From Streptomyces canus (lineage in GTDB: Bacteria; Actinomycetota; Actinomycetes; Streptomycetales; Streptomycetaceae), in the NCBI RefSeq assembly GCF_041435015.1, contig NZ_CP107991.1:20493-84492 (forward strand): a stretch of DNA of 64,000 nt. Reading direction: 5' to 3'. A program made the translations under genes and the position numbers. Numbering within the stretch: position 1 is the stretch's first letter; each line of letters starts with the position of its first letter. Of the stretch, positions 32,739-42,449 are shown piece after piece. The notes beneath the pieces were generated by a model. The model worked only from the letters and a program-made list of their open reading frames with translations. It was not told the DNA's origin and did no database searches.

Positions 32739-33974
32739 ATGGAAGCACCTGTCTGCCCATACGCACTCGACGTCCTGGGACGTGACCTCGCGGGCGAGGC
32801 CGCCATGTTGCAGGCACAGGGGGCCGCGGTGGAAGTGGAACTGCCCGGCAAGGTCCTCGCCTGGGCTGTCACACGGCAGCGGTACATCAAGCAGCTTCTC
32901 ACCGACCCGCGGGTCTCCAAGGACGCCCGCAAGCACTGGCCGGCCTTCCGCGAGGGTCGCATAACCGACGAGTGGCCGCTCTACCCGTGGGTGGCGAACG
33001 AGAACATGCTCTTCGCCTACGGCGAGGACCACTCCCGTCTCCGCCGCCTGCTCTCGGGAGCGTTCACCGTCCGCCGCACGGAGGCGCTCCGGCCGCGGGT
33101 CGAGGCGATCGTCGCGGAACTGCTCGACGGCCTGGAGCTGCTGCCCGGCGACGAGCCGACCGATCTGCGGGCGGTGTTCGCCAAGATCCTGCCCATGAAG
33201 GTGATATGCGAACTGTTCGGGGTGTCGGAGGCCGACACGAGCCCGCTGTGCACAGCCCTGGACACCGTCTTCAACACCACCGTCAGTGGTGAGGAGATGG
33301 CCATGGCGCAGCTGCGGGTCTTCGAGTTGCTGGGCGCGCTCGTCGAGGAGAAGCGCTCCGCGCCCGGTAACGACCTGACGTCCGCCCTGATCGAGATCCG
33401 CGACAACGGCGAGGGACTCCGGGAGCAGGAACTGCTCGGGACCCTGTACCTCATGATCGCGGCAGGCCAGGAGACGACCCGCACGCTGATCGTCAACGCC
33501 CTCGCCGCTCTGCTGACCCGCCCCGACCAGCTGGAGCACGTCCGGGCGGGCCGGGCCGACTTCAACGACGTCATCGCCGAGACCATGCGGACCCGTAACC
33601 CGGCGGCCTTCTCGCCCATGCGGTTCGCCGTGGAGGACATCGACCTGGACGGCGTGTCGATCAAGAAGGGCGACCCCATCCTGGTGTCCTTCGCCGCCGC
33701 CGGGATCGATGTGGAACAACACGGCCCCGACGCCGCCGACTTCGACCTGATGCGTCCCGGACGCCGTGAAAGCCTCGGCTTCGGGCACGGTGTCCACCAC
33801 TGTGCCGGGGCCCCGCTGGCCCGGCTGGAGGCGTCCGTCGCCCTGGCCCGGATCCTGGAGCGCTTCCCGCGGATGACGATGGCGCTGCCCGTGGAGGGGC
33901 TCGGTCCGATGGGATCCTTCATCGTCAACGGGTACAGCTCGCTGCCCGTGTTCCTGAGACCGGCGACCGACTGA
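32739..33974 (+). CDS. Cytochrome P450 (first of two)
   Basis: 411 residues from ATG 32739, after ACGGGG. The I-helix is [15 protein letters not shown] (A-G-x-E-T-T, with Gln for Asp/His before Glu). The ExxR pair is in [12 protein letters not shown], and the heme loop is [19 protein letters not shown] with the Cys ligand. N-terminal residues [12 protein letters not shown] are short, as in soluble CYP107/CYP154-like enzymes. It could tailor the polyketide, or take part in signal molecule synthesis given its position next to the receptor and oxidase genes, an arrangement that recalls the tylosin cluster. Confidence 0.92.
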   Translation: MEAPVCPYALDVLGRDLAGEAAMLQAQGAAVEVELPGKVLAWAVTRQRYIKQLLTDPRVSKDARKHWPAFREGRITDEWPLYPWVANENMLFAYGEDHSRLRRLLSGAFTVRRTEALRPRVEAIVAELLDGLELLPGDEPTDLRAVFAKILPMKVICELFGVSEADTSPLCTALDTVFNTTVSGEEMAMAQLRVFELLGALVEEKRSAPGNDLTSALIEIRDNGEGLREQELLGTLYLMIAAGQETTRTLIVNALAALLTRPDQLEHVRAGRADFNDVIAETMRTRNPAAFSPMRFAVEDIDLDGVSIKKGDPILVSFAAAGIDVEQHGPDAADFDLMRPGRRESLGFGHGVHHCAGAPLARLEASVALARILERFPRMTMALPVEGLGPMGSFIVNGYSSLPVFLRPATD

Positions 33975-34014
33975 CCGCGATCCCGGTGATCCGTCTGCGG
34001 TGACCCGCCGCAGC

Positions 34015-34076
34015 GCGGAGGCGGGACGGGCCGGGCGCGCTCTGTGAAGCCCCGGCCGCGATCGTCCCGCCTCCGC
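34015..34076 (+). terminator. Long GC hairpin after P450 gene
   Basis: GCGGAGGCGGGAC (34015-34027) pairs perfectly with GTCCCGCCTCCGC (34064-34076), with a 36-base loop that can itself pair (GGGCCGGG and CCCCGGCC). It lies 40 bp after the P450 stop, in the 220-bp gap before the thioesterase gene. Confidence 0.6.
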
Positions 34077-34195
34077 ACGACGGCTTGCTCCGCCCGCCCG
34101 GCCCGCCGATCCGTACTGCACCAGGACTCCAGCACGACTCCGGCCGCACCTGCCGAGATACGGAGGAGTTCCGACAACAGAACGGGGAGACGATC

Positions 34196-34963
34196 ATGCC
34201 GGCCATGCCCGACACGCACAGCTCGTACTTCAGCACTTTCCGCCCGGCTCCGGACGCACCCGTCCGCCTCATCTGCCTGCCCCACGCGGGCGGTTCGGCC
34301 AGCTTCTACTTTCCGATGGCCCGCGCCCTGGCTCCCGGCGTGGAAGTCATGGCCGTGCAGTACCCCGGGCGTCAGGAACGTCGCGGCGAACCGTTCGTCC
34401 CGGACGTCGCCACGCTTGCCGACCAGATCGCCGAGGCCCTCCGGCCGTTGACCGATCGCCCCTACGCGCTGTTCGGGCACAGCATGGGCTCCATCGTTGG
34501 TTTCGAGGTGGCGCGCCGTCTCGAAACCATGGGCAACGGTCCTGCGGAGCTCTTCGCCTCCGGTGGCCGCGCCCCCTGCGCCGAACGCCGGGGAGAACTC
34601 TGGCACCGAACGCCCGACGACGAGTTCGTCAGGCGGGTCAAGTCCATGGGCGGAGCCGGTACCGAGCTGCTCGACGACCCGGACATGCGGGACATGCTGC
34701 TGCCCGCCCTGCGCAACGACTACCGGGCGATCGAGACCTACGAATACCAGCCGCAGGCCGCCCTGTCCTGCCCCGTGACCGTGTTCACCGGGGACGCCGA
34801 CCCACGGGTCAGCCTCGGGCAGGCACGCGCCTGGGCCAGCCACACGGGCGGCGCCTTCACCTTCGAGGTCCTGCCCGGCGGCCACTTCTTCCTCGTCGAC
34901 AACCAGAGCGCGGTGCTGCGCACGGTCGTCAACCACCTGAACAAGATCCCCGCCCCCTGCTGA
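34196..34963 (+). CDS. Type II thioesterase
   Basis: 255 residues from ATG 34196, with GGGGAG 8 bases upstream. The alpha/beta hydrolase triad is visible: Ser in LFGHSMGSIVGFE (GHSMG), Asp in VFTGDADPRVS and His in LPGGHFFLVDN. LICLPHAGGSASFYFPMAR and QYPGRQERRGEPF are the standard N-terminal motifs of free-standing TEII proteins, which remove misprimed acyl groups from PKS carrier domains. No TE domain is fused to the PKS in view, so a role in release cannot be excluded. A second TEII-type gene lies at 39083. Confidence 0.93.
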   Translation: MPAMPDTHSSYFSTFRPAPDAPVRLICLPHAGGSASFYFPMARALAPGVEVMAVQYPGRQERRGEPFVPDVATLADQIAEALRPLTDRPYALFGHSMGSIVGFEVARRLETMGNGPAELFASGGRAPCAERRGELWHRTPDDEFVRRVKSMGGAGTELLDDPDMRDMLLPALRNDYRAIETYEYQPQAALSCPVTVFTGDADPRVSLGQARAWASHTGGAFTFEVLPGGHFFLVDNQSAVLRTVVNHLNKIPAPC

Positions 34964-34989
34964 GTTGCGAGTTGTAGCGCCGGCCCACC

Positions 34990-36828
34990 GTGGTTCCAGC
35001 CGCCGTCGAGCCGGCGCGCCCACACTGTTCCGAGCCGATGCGCGCCGGGATCCACCTCGGGCGGACGAAGGGACTGATCCACACCGCCATGACCGTTGGA
35101 GCGGAGACCTTCGCGGAGCACATCACCCGCCGCCCCGCGGCCACGGGCGACACCGCCGAGGCCACGCGCCGTGGGGCGCAGCTCGACGCGCTGCTCGGTG
35201 ATCCCCACGCCCCCGCGAACCCGCACGGCCTGACGAACCTGCTCGCCGCCGATGCCCGGCACCGACCGCCGGGGGAGACCGAATGGCTCCTCGCGCGGGC
35301 CGGGCTCGGCGCCGAGTTCGTACCCGTCGCACACGGCGGCCGACTGACCCGCGTGGATCTGCTGGACCGTGTGTTGCGCCCGGTGTCCCGCCGGGACGTC
35401 ACCCTCGGCTACAGATCCGGCCTCGGCTCCCTGCTCGCCGCTTGCGCGGTCTGGACCTCCGGCACCGAGCAGCAGCGCGCCTCCACGGCCGCACTGCTGC
35501 TCGGCGGGGGCCGCATCGCGGGCGCACCCCAGAACGGCCCCGCCCGCGGCGAGATCGTGGCCCGCCCCACCACAGGGGGCTTCCGGCTCGACGGCCGCGG
35601 GGAAGGGATCATCGACGGGAACCGTGCCGATGCCTATGTCGTCCACGCCCGCACCGGCCCGGCCGGGACCCCGCACAGCGACTCCGTCCTGCTGCTCCGG
35701 GCCGGCCGCCCCGGGCTGCGGATCCTGCCCGGCCCTTTGGCCACCGGCCTGCGCGGCGCCCCCTGCCGCGCAGTCGAACTGACTGACTGCGCGGCACCGG
35801 ACCGGGCGCTGATCGGCGGGGTGGGAGAGGGCGTGGCGCTCGGGCTGCGGAGCCGTCAGGTGGGTGACTGCCTCGTGCCCGGCCTGCTCGTGACGGCCTC
35901 GGGCACCGCCCTGCACTCCGCGGTCCGGGCGTCCTGCGAGGGACGGTCCGACGGGATCGCCCACCGCTGGCAGGGCCCTCTCGCCGGTGTCTTCGCCGAC
36001 CTCCTCGCCTGCGACAGCCTGGCGACGGTGGCGATGCGCGCGCTGAGCCTGCTGCCCGACCGCGCCCAGGTGCCGGCCGCCGCGGCACGCTACCTCGTGC
36101 CGGGTGTGCTGCGTGAAAACCTGGAACAGCTCACCTCCGTGCTCGGTGCGCGCGGCCATGAGCGCGACAGCGCGCGGTACGGGATGCTCGGCAGGCTGAT
36201 GCGCGACCTTCCGGCCGTCGCGCCCGCAACGAGTGCCGCCGACTGCCAGTCCGTCATCGCACCCCAGCTGCGGGAGCTCGCGGAGCGATCCTGGTTCGCC
36301 GAGGACATGCCGCCGCCTGGCCTGTTCCGGCTGTGCGCCGAACTACCCGCCTTCGACCACCGGTTGCTCACCGCCGTGAACAGGGGGGACTTCCTGGCGT
36401 CCACGCTTCTCGCCTCCGCCGCCCGGGTCGCCTCCGTCCGGGGCATCGGCGGTCAGATCGGCGTCCTCTCCGATCTGGCCGGTCTGTGCGTCGGTGAGCT
36501 GCGCGAACTGCGCGAGCGGCTCCTGGAGATGCCCGCGCCCGGTGCGGGGGAGTACCCCGTCGCCGCGTGGTGCGCCCTGACCGACCGGTACGCCCTGGTG
36601 GCCGCCGCCGCGGCTGTGCTCGGCGTCTGGGAGAGCCAGGACGGCAGCGACCCGTTCCTCGCCGCGCCCGCCTGGGCCGTGCTCGCGCTGATCCGCATCG
36701 TCGGACGGTTGGGTCTGCGGGCGCCCGAGCCACCGGCCGACGTGCTGGAGACGGTGCGGAACGAACTGGTCCGCCGCCAGCGCGGACACATCAGTTTCGA
36801 CCTCCACGCCGCGGTGGCGACATGGTGA
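34990..36828 (+). CDS. Acyl-CoA dehydrogenase-like protein, divergent
   Basis: Up to 612 residues from GTG 34990; ATG 35089 is an alternative start, and neither has a strong ribosome binding site. The order of segments follows acyl-CoA oxidases/dehydrogenases: DVTLGYRSGLGSLLAACAVWTSGTEQQRASTAALLLGGGRIAGAPQNGP, GGFRLDGRGEGIIDGNRADAYVVHA, and a long helical C-terminus. The usual catalytic Glu context and the FAD-contact motifs are not clear, so activity is doubtful. It shares its layout with the oxidase at 29744-31675. It overlaps the next gene by 7 bp and is surely co-transcribed with it. Confidence 0.7.
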   Translation: MVPAAVEPARPHCSEPMRAGIHLGRTKGLIHTAMTVGAETFAEHITRRPAATGDTAEATRRGAQLDALLGDPHAPANPHGLTNLLAADARHRPPGETEWLLARAGLGAEFVPVAHGGRLTRVDLLDRVLRPVSRRDVTLGYRSGLGSLLAACAVWTSGTEQQRASTAALLLGGGRIAGAPQNGPARGEIVARPTTGGFRLDGRGEGIIDGNRADAYVVHARTGPAGTPHSDSVLLLRAGRPGLRILPGPLATGLRGAPCRAVELTDCAAPDRALIGGVGEGVALGLRSRQVGDCLVPGLLVTASGTALHSAVRASCEGRSDGIAHRWQGPLAGVFADLLACDSLATVAMRALSLLPDRAQVPAAAARYLVPGVLRENLEQLTSVLGARGHERDSARYGMLGRLMRDLPAVAPATSAADCQSVIAPQLRELAERSWFAEDMPPPGLFRLCAELPAFDHRLLTAVNRGDFLASTLLASAARVASVRGIGGQIGVLSDLAGLCVGELRELRERLLEMPAPGAGEYPVAAWCALTDRYALVAAAAAVLGVWESQDGSDPFLAAPAWAVLALIRIVGRLGLRAPEPPADVLETVRNELVRRQRGHISFDLHAAVATW

Positions 36829-37835
36829 TCCGGCAGCCGGAGCGGGGCGCAGAGCCAGCCGTCGGCGCCGCGCCCCTCACTCCTCCGATACGGCTCCGGG
36901 GACCACGTGGCCCCTGGCACGACGTCCGAGACGCGATGGAGCGCTCGGGCAACGTCACCGTGCTGACGACCTGGAGGGAGTGGCTGAGCACCGCGCTCAC
37001 CCAACCCTCGCTGAAGCCGCTGCTCGGCCGGGACTGGCAGCGTTTCCAGCAGACGGCGACGCCGGTCGTCCGCTACCGGTTCGCCGCTTCCCGGCTCGCC
37101 CTCAAGTACACCGCGGCAGCAGTCCTGGGCACCGGGCCCGCCGAGCTCGACCTGTCCTACGCGCTCGACGGCCGTCCGTACCTGCGGGGACTCGGCACGC
37201 TGGAGGTCAGCCTCTCCCACGCGGAGGACCTGATCGCGGTGAGCCTGTGCCGCAGCGGCAGGATCGGGGTCGACACCGAGTCCACGACAGCGGGCGTCGA
37301 CGCGGAGGCGCTGCGCGGTCACGCCTGCACGGCGCCCGAGCGCGAGCTGCTCGACCGGCTTCCCGAGGGGGAACGGGACGCCGAGCTGTTACGGCTGTGG
37401 ACGCTGAAGGAGGCCTACACCAAGGCCCTCGGACAGGGGCTCAGGTTCGGGTTCACCGAGTTCGGCTTCGCACCGCACGCGGCGAGCGCGGGCGGCCTGC
37501 TTCGCACCCCCGACGGCACACCGGTGGACAGTCCCGAGTGGACGTTCGCCACCTGGCCGGAGCTCGGGGGACGCTACCTGGTCAGCGTGGCCTGCCAGAA
37601 CCTCACGCCCGCCGTCCCTGCCGACCTCGCAGCCGCCTCCCTGCTCGCCCCGTCCGTCGTCGGCGCCCTCACCGAGGAGCTGGCCCGTGACCGGTCACCC
37701 AGAGGCGGCGAAGACCTCGTGGAACGCCGCTCGGCGGACCGCGCCCGCGTGGCCGTATCCGACGGACCACGCTCTCACCGAACCCGAAACCTTGGAGTGT
37801 CATGTCCCGACGTCTGTTCACCTCGGAGTCCGTGA
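36822..37835 (+). CDS. Sfp-type 4'-phosphopantetheinyl transferase
   Basis: 337 residues from ATG 36822, which overlaps the previous gene. [35 protein letters not shown] (the GxDxE metal motif) and [18 protein letters not shown] (WxxKEAxxKxxGxG) are the complete PPTase signature. It should convert apo carrier domains of the PKS and the discrete ACP to holo form. An in-frame TTA codon occurs at 37389, so bldA may gate it. The last ~60 residues are poorly conserved in look and run 34 bp into the metK gene, so the functional domain is probably shorter. Confidence 0.9.
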   Translation: MVIRQPERGAEPAVGAAPLTPPIRLRGPRGPWHDVRDAMERSGNVTVLTTWREWLSTALTQPSLKPLLGRDWQRFQQTATPVVRYRFAASRLALKYTAAAVLGTGPAELDLSYALDGRPYLRGLGTLEVSLSHAEDLIAVSLCRSGRIGVDTESTTAGVDAEALRGHACTAPERELLDRLPEGERDAELLRLWTLKEAYTKALGQGLRFGFTEFGFAPHAASAGGLLRTPDGTPVDSPEWTFATWPELGGRYLVSVACQNLTPAVPADLAAASLLAPSVVGALTEELARDRSPRGGEDLVERRSADRARVAVSDGPRSHRTRNLGVSCPDVCSPRSP

Positions 37836-39010
37836 CCGAGGGGCATCCCGACAAGATCGCCGACCGGATCAGCGACACGATCCTCGACGCCCTCCTCGAC
37901 CAGGACCCCACGTCCCGCGTCGCCATCGAGACCCTGATCACCACCGGTCAGGTCCATGTCGCCGGCGAGGTCACCACCACGGCGTACGCGCCGATAGCCG
38001 AGCTGGTGCGCGGCGCCATCCTCGACATCGGCTACGACTCCTCCGTGAAGGGCTTCGACGGTGCCTCCTGCGGAGTGTCGGTGTCCATCGGCGCGCAGTC
38101 GCCGGACATCGCGCAGGGCGTCGCGGCCGCCTACGAGTCCCGCGTCGAGGGCGCGGGCGACGAGCTGGACACGCAGGGTGCCGGTGACCAGGGCCTGATG
38201 TTCGGCTACGCGTGCGACGACACGGCCGAGCTGATGCCCCTGCCGATCGCGCTGGCGCACCGCCTCTCGCACCGCCTGACCGAGGTCCGCAAGAACGGCA
38301 CCGTGCCCTACCTGCGCCCCGACGGAAAGACCCAGGTCACCATCGAATACGCCGGGGACCGCCCGGTTCGTCTCGACACCGTCGTCGTCTCCTCGCAGCA
38401 CGCCGCCGACATTTCCCTGGAGGGCCTGCTCGCCCCCGACATCCGCGAGCACGTCGTCGAGTACGTCCTCAAGGAACTCGCCGAGCAGGGCGCGAGCCTG
38501 GAGACCGACGGCCACCGCCTCCTGGTCAACCCCACCGGGCGCTTCGAGATCGGCGGTCCGATGGGCGACGCCGGACTCACCGGCCGCAAGATCATCATTG
38601 ACACGTACGGCGGCATGGCCCGCCACGGCGGCGGCGCCTTCTCCGGCAAGGACCCGTCCAAGGTCGACCGGTCGGCCGCCTACGCCATGCGCTGGGTCGC
38701 GAAGAACGTCGTCGCCGCCGGTCTCGCCCGCCGCTGCGAGGTCCAGGTCGCCTACGCGATCGGCAAGGCCGAGCCCGTCGGACTCTTCGTCGAGACCTTC
38801 GGCACGGGCATCCTGCCCGACGAGCGGATCCAGGAAGCCGTCACCGAAGTCTTCGACCTGCGCCCAGCCGCGATCATCCGCGACCTGGACCTCAAGCGGC
38901 CGATCTACGCCCAGACCGCGGCGTACGGCCACTTCGGCCGCGAGCTCCCCGACTTCACCTGGGAGCGCACCGACCGCGTGGGGCAGCTGAAGGCCGCGAC
39001 GGGCCGTTGA
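37802..39010 (+). CDS. metK: S-adenosylmethionine synthetase
   Basis: 402 residues, the normal length. Motifs: [14 protein letters not shown] at the N-terminus, [14 protein letters not shown] (ATP/methionine site), [15 protein letters not shown] and the P-loop-like [19 protein letters not shown]. It makes SAM from methionine and ATP. GGAG precedes the ATG by about 7 bases, inside the end of the PPTase gene. Streptomyces normally has one housekeeping metK, so a copy here most likely boosts SAM for the cluster's O-methylation. A strong hairpin follows. Confidence 0.96.
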   Translation: MSRRLFTSESVTEGHPDKIADRISDTILDALLDQDPTSRVAIETLITTGQVHVAGEVTTTAYAPIAELVRGAILDIGYDSSVKGFDGASCGVSVSIGAQSPDIAQGVAAAYESRVEGAGDELDTQGAGDQGLMFGYACDDTAELMPLPIALAHRLSHRLTEVRKNGTVPYLRPDGKTQVTIEYAGDRPVRLDTVVVSSQHAADISLEGLLAPDIREHVVEYVLKELAEQGASLETDGHRLLVNPTGRFEIGGPMGDAGLTGRKIIIDTYGGMARHGGGAFSGKDPSKVDRSAAYAMRWVAKNVVAAGLARRCEVQVAYAIGKAEPVGLFVETFGTGILPDERIQEAVTEVFDLRPAAIIRDLDLKRPIYAQTAAYGHFGRELPDFTWERTDRVGQLKAATGR

Positions 39011-39018
39011 CCGACCGC

Positions 39019-39056
39019 GCCGTGCCACCCGGGCCCCCGCGCCCGGGTGGCACGGC
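39019..39056 (+). terminator. Strong hairpin after metK
   Basis: GCCGTGCCACCCGGGC (39019-39034) and GCCCGGGTGGCACGGC (39041-39056) form a perfect 16-bp stem with a 6-base loop, 8 bp after the metK stop and 26 bp before the next gene. It should terminate or attenuate the transcript. Confidence 0.75.
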
Positions 39057-39082
39057 TGCCCCCTCATGAGGAGGACCCGCAC

Positions 39083-39874
39083 ATGGCCCACCACCGGCGG
39101 ATGAGGCTCTACTGTTTCGCGCACGCGGGAGCGGGGACCTCCTCGTTCCACGGCTGGGACGGCATCCTCGGACCGGACGTCGAGGTCGTCCCCCTCGCCC
39201 TGCCCGGCCGGGGCGAGAGGAGGGGCGAACCGCGGATCACGGACCGCGAGGCACTGCTCGCCGATCTCAGCAAGCGGTTCACCGACGCTCCTCCGGGGCC
39301 CTTCGCGCTGTACGGGCACAGCCTCGGCGCGATGATCGCCCACACGGTGACCTGCGCACTGCACGAGGCGGGACTGCCCGGGCCCTCGCTGCTGGCCGTC
39401 GGGGCCTGCCCGCCGCCCGCCACCAGGACCCCGCTCTCCGGCGCCCACCACGCCACGGACGCCGAACTGGTCCGGCTCCTCGGCGTCATGGGCGCCGTCC
39501 CGGAGGGCGCCCGGCCGGGCGGCTTCTGGTACCGGACCGCGCTCCCGGTGCTCCGCGACGACCTCGCCCTCGCCGACTCGCTGCGCGCCGCCGCCCGGCG
39601 ACCGCTCGCGCCAGGACCACTGCCTGTACCCCTGCTCGTGGTGACCGGCGAGGACGACCCCATGGTCGGGCCGGACGCGGCAGCCGGCTGGGACCGGTGG
39701 ACCGCGGGGCCGGTGACGCGGCGCACCCTGCCCGGCGACCACTACTTCGCGGGGCGCCAGGAGCTGCCCCGGCTGCTCGCCGACGCCTGCCGTGCCGTCG
39801 GGCACGCCGCCGCCCGCGAGGGCACACCCCACTGCTGCTCCGTTCCGGCTCTAGCCGCCACCGACAAGGTCTAG
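39083..39874 (+). CDS. Type II thioesterase (second copy)
   Basis: 263 residues from ATG 39083, with GAGGAGG 8 bases upstream. Triad: Ser in LYGHSLGAMIAHT, Asp in VTGEDDPMVGPD and His in LPGDHYFAGRQ. LYCFAHAGAGTSSFHGWDG and ALPGRGERRGEPRI are TEII-type motifs. It differs from the thioesterase at 34196 enough to be a separate lineage rather than a recent duplicate. It opens the alkoxymalonyl-ACP gene set, so it may edit that pathway's carrier domains or release the finished chain. Confidence 0.92.
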   Translation: MAHHRRMRLYCFAHAGAGTSSFHGWDGILGPDVEVVPLALPGRGERRGEPRITDREALLADLSKRFTDAPPGPFALYGHSLGAMIAHTVTCALHEAGLPGPSLLAVGACPPPATRTPLSGAHHATDAELVRLLGVMGAVPEGARPGGFWYRTALPVLRDDLALADSLRAAARRPLAPGPLPVPLLVVTGEDDPMVGPDAAAGWDRWTAGPVTRRTLPGDHYFAGRQELPRLLADACRAVGHAAAREGTPHCCSVPALAATDKV

Positions 39875-39957
39875 GCACCACGGACATCCTCGGAGGGGAA
39901 CGGGGCTGCATTGGGCGCTCGCACCCGTCCGGCCGGCCGACATCTCCAGGGAGAGGC

Positions 39958-42432
39958 ATGAGCCCGTACACGATCACAGCCGATGAGACGCGCGACGCGA
40001 CGGATGCGCCGCCCGCGCGGGCCTCGTGGCACCTGACGCTGGCCACCGCGGCCGACGGCAGGGCCCTGAAGGCCGGCGTCGCGGCGCTCGAAGCCCCGCA
40101 GAGCGCCCGCCCGGGCCATACGACGGGGCCGGTGTCGAAGGTGGGCATCGGCACACCCGGCGGCGGTCACCGTGCCGCGGTGCTGACCGGCCCGGAGGGG
40201 GCAGCCGCGCTCGGTACGGCGCAGCCGGGGACGACGGCACAGCCCGCGGCCTTCATGTTCCCGGGCCTCGGCGACCACCACCTGAACATGGGGCGCGACC
40301 TCTACCGCGACTTCTCGGTGTTCCGGGCGGAGGTCGATCGCTGCGCCGAGGCCCTCGCCCCCGAACTGGGCCTGGACATCCGCGAGATCATCTTCTCCGC
40401 CGCCCCGGCCGCGCAGAGCGAGGCCGGCCAGGGCATGGACCTGCGCCGCATGCTGGGCCGTGACTCCGGTCCGCAGAGCGCCGACGAGCGCCGGCTGAAC
40501 GCCACCAAAGTGGCGCAGCCGGCCCTCTTCGTCGTCGAGTACGCGCTGGCTGCGCTCTGGGCGTCGTGGGGTGTCCGCCCCTCGATCATGATCGGCTACA
40601 GCCTCGGCGAGTACGTCGCCGCCACGCTCGCCGGTGTCCTCTCGCTCCCCGACGCACTGACCCTGGTCGCCCGTCGCGCGGCGCTGATCGACACGCTCCC
40701 CGAGGGCGCCATGCTCGCGGTCACGGCGGACGAGGAGACGGCGCGCGGGCTGCTGGGCGAGAACCTCTCGTTGTCCGCGGTCAACGGACCGGACTTCTGT
40801 GTGGTGGCCGGACCGGTCGCGGACGTCGAGGCGCTGGAGCTGACGCTGACGGAGCGGGGTGTCGTCAACCGCCGTGTCCAGACCACGCACGCCTTCCACT
40901 CCTCGATGATGGAGCCGATCGCGGACCGCGTCACCGAGCTCGCCCGGACGTTCACGCTGAACGCCCCCCGGATCCCGTACATCTCCAACGTCACCGGGCG
41001 GCCTGTCACCGACGAGCAGGCCACCGACCCGGGCTACTGGGCCCGTCACCTGGTCAGCACCGTCCGCTTCGCCGACGGTCTGCGCAGCCTCGGCGAGGGC
41101 AACCTGCTCCTGGAGGCGGGTCCCGGCCAGACCCTGAACAGCATGGCGACAGCAGTTCTCGGGGCCGGCGCGGGCCAGGGAATCGCCTCGATGCGGCACC
41201 CGCTGGAGCATCACTCCGACACGTCGGTGGTGCTCAGGGCGCTGGGCCGCCTCTGGCTCGCCGGCGCGGAACTCGGTGACGGCTTCCCCCAGGCCACGCT
41301 GGACATCGACCCCGCCGCCGGGCAGCCGGAGCAGCAGGACGCGGGCCACGAGCCCACCGAGACCGAGCACGCGCTGCACGCCGTCTGGGCCAGGCTGCTC
41401 AAGACCGAGGAGCTTCCCTACGACGTCAGCTTCTTCGAACTGGGCGGCAACTCGCTGCTCGCCGCCCGCATGGTCCTCAGGATCAGCCGTACCTTCGGTG
41501 TCGAGCTGTCGCTCCGTCAGGTGTACGAGTGGGCCACCCTTGTCCGGATGTCCGCCGCGATCGACACGCTGCTCGCGGGCGGTGACCCGTCCGAGACCGC
41601 CGCGAGCGCGCGCTCCTCGCACACGGGCAGCTCGCTGGCCCGTTTCCGGCTGCCCAACGGCCTGACGATCTCCCACCAGAACGAGGCGGAGACCCGCCAC
41701 TTCTACGAGGACATCTTCGACCACCGGACCTATGCCAAGAACGGCATCACCCTGCGCGACGGTGCCACCGTCGTGGACGTCGGCGGCAACATCGGCCTGT
41801 TCACGCTGTTCTCGCACTACGAGGCCAAGAACGTGCGGGTCTACACCTTCGAGCCGGCGCCGCCGCTGTTCCAGCTGCTGAGCCAGAATGTCGCCGAGCA
41901 CGGGGTCGACGCGAAGCTGTTCAACATCGGCATCTCCGACACCGAGGCCGAGGCGGCCTTCACCTTCTACCCGCGCAGCTCCGGCATGTCGTCCTTCCAC
42001 CCGGACGAGGCGGAGGAGAAGCACAACCTGCGCACGATCATCGAGAACCAGCAAAAGGCCGGCGCCGATGCTGAATTGGCCCAGCTCGGCTCGTATGCCG
42101 AGGAACTCATGGACGTCCGCTTCGAGGCCATCGAGTTCACCGCCCGGCTGCGTCCGCTGAGCGCGGTGATCCGTGAGCAGGGCATCGAGCGCATCGATCT
42201 CATCAAGGTCGATGTGCAGAAGAGCGAGCGCCAGGTCCTCGACGGCATCGCCGACGAGGACTGGCCGAAGATCCAGCAGATGGTGCTGGAGGCGCACGAC
42301 GCCGACGGCGAGGTGGCTCGCATCGTGCAGCTGCTGGAGAGCCACGGCTTCCAGGTCAAGGCGGAGCAGGACGAGCTCTACGTCGGCACGGACATCCACA
42401 ACATCTACGCCGTACGCGGCACCGCACTGTAA
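39958..42432 (+). CDS. Acyltransferase-ACP-FkbM methyltransferase fusion protein
   Basis: 824 residues from ATG 39958, with GGGAGAGG just upstream. Domains: AT at about residues 98-420 (FMFPGLGDHHLNMG, active Ser215 in GYSLGEYVAA, THAFHSS at about 310); ACP at about 465-535 with attachment Ser499 in FFELGGNSLLAARMV; and an FkbM-type SAM methyltransferase at about 580-820 (VVDVGGNIGLFTLFSHY, IDLIKVDVQKSE). The AT-ACP-MT order matches SorC of the soraphen cluster, which serves methoxymalonyl-ACP formation. Here it probably loads a glycerate-derived unit and O-methylates it. The neighbours complete the pathway. The NSLL motif in place of DSL is normal for this class. Confidence 0.9.
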   Translation: MSPYTITADETRDATDAPPARASWHLTLATAADGRALKAGVAALEAPQSARPGHTTGPVSKVGIGTPGGGHRAAVLTGPEGAAALGTAQPGTTAQPAAFMFPGLGDHHLNMGRDLYRDFSVFRAEVDRCAEALAPELGLDIREIIFSAAPAAQSEAGQGMDLRRMLGRDSGPQSADERRLNATKVAQPALFVVEYALAALWASWGVRPSIMIGYSLGEYVAATLAGVLSLPDALTLVARRAALIDTLPEGAMLAVTADEETARGLLGENLSLSAVNGPDFCVVAGPVADVEALELTLTERGVVNRRVQTTHAFHSSMMEPIADRVTELARTFTLNAPRIPYISNVTGRPVTDEQATDPGYWARHLVSTVRFADGLRSLGEGNLLLEAGPGQTLNSMATAVLGAGAGQGIASMRHPLEHHSDTSVVLRALGRLWLAGAELGDGFPQATLDIDPAAGQPEQQDAGHEPTETEHALHAVWARLLKTEELPYDVSFFELGGNSLLAARMVLRISRTFGVELSLRQVYEWATLVRMSAAIDTLLAGGDPSETAASARSSHTGSSLARFRLPNGLTISHQNEAETRHFYEDIFDHRTYAKNGITLRDGATVVDVGGNIGLFTLFSHYEAKNVRVYTFEPAPPLFQLLSQNVAEHGVDAKLFNIGISDTEAEAAFTFYPRSSGMSSFHPDEAEEKHNLRTIIENQQKAGADAELAQLGSYAEELMDVRFEAIEFTARLRPLSAVIREQGIERIDLIKVDVQKSERQVLDGIADEDWPKIQQMVLEAHDADGEVARIVQLLESHGFQVKAEQDELYVGTDIHNIYAVRGTAL

Positions 42433-42449
42433 ACGGAGTCGGACCAGCG

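Noticed and set aside
37775..39832. 685-residue minus-strand frame across metK and the second thioesterase
   Set aside because: Spans two clear plus-strand genes and the terminator between them.
39871..42399. 842-residue minus-strand frame opposite the AT-ACP-MT gene
   Set aside because: Composition is that of an antisense shadow; the plus strand has full AT, ACP and MT motifs and a good RBS.
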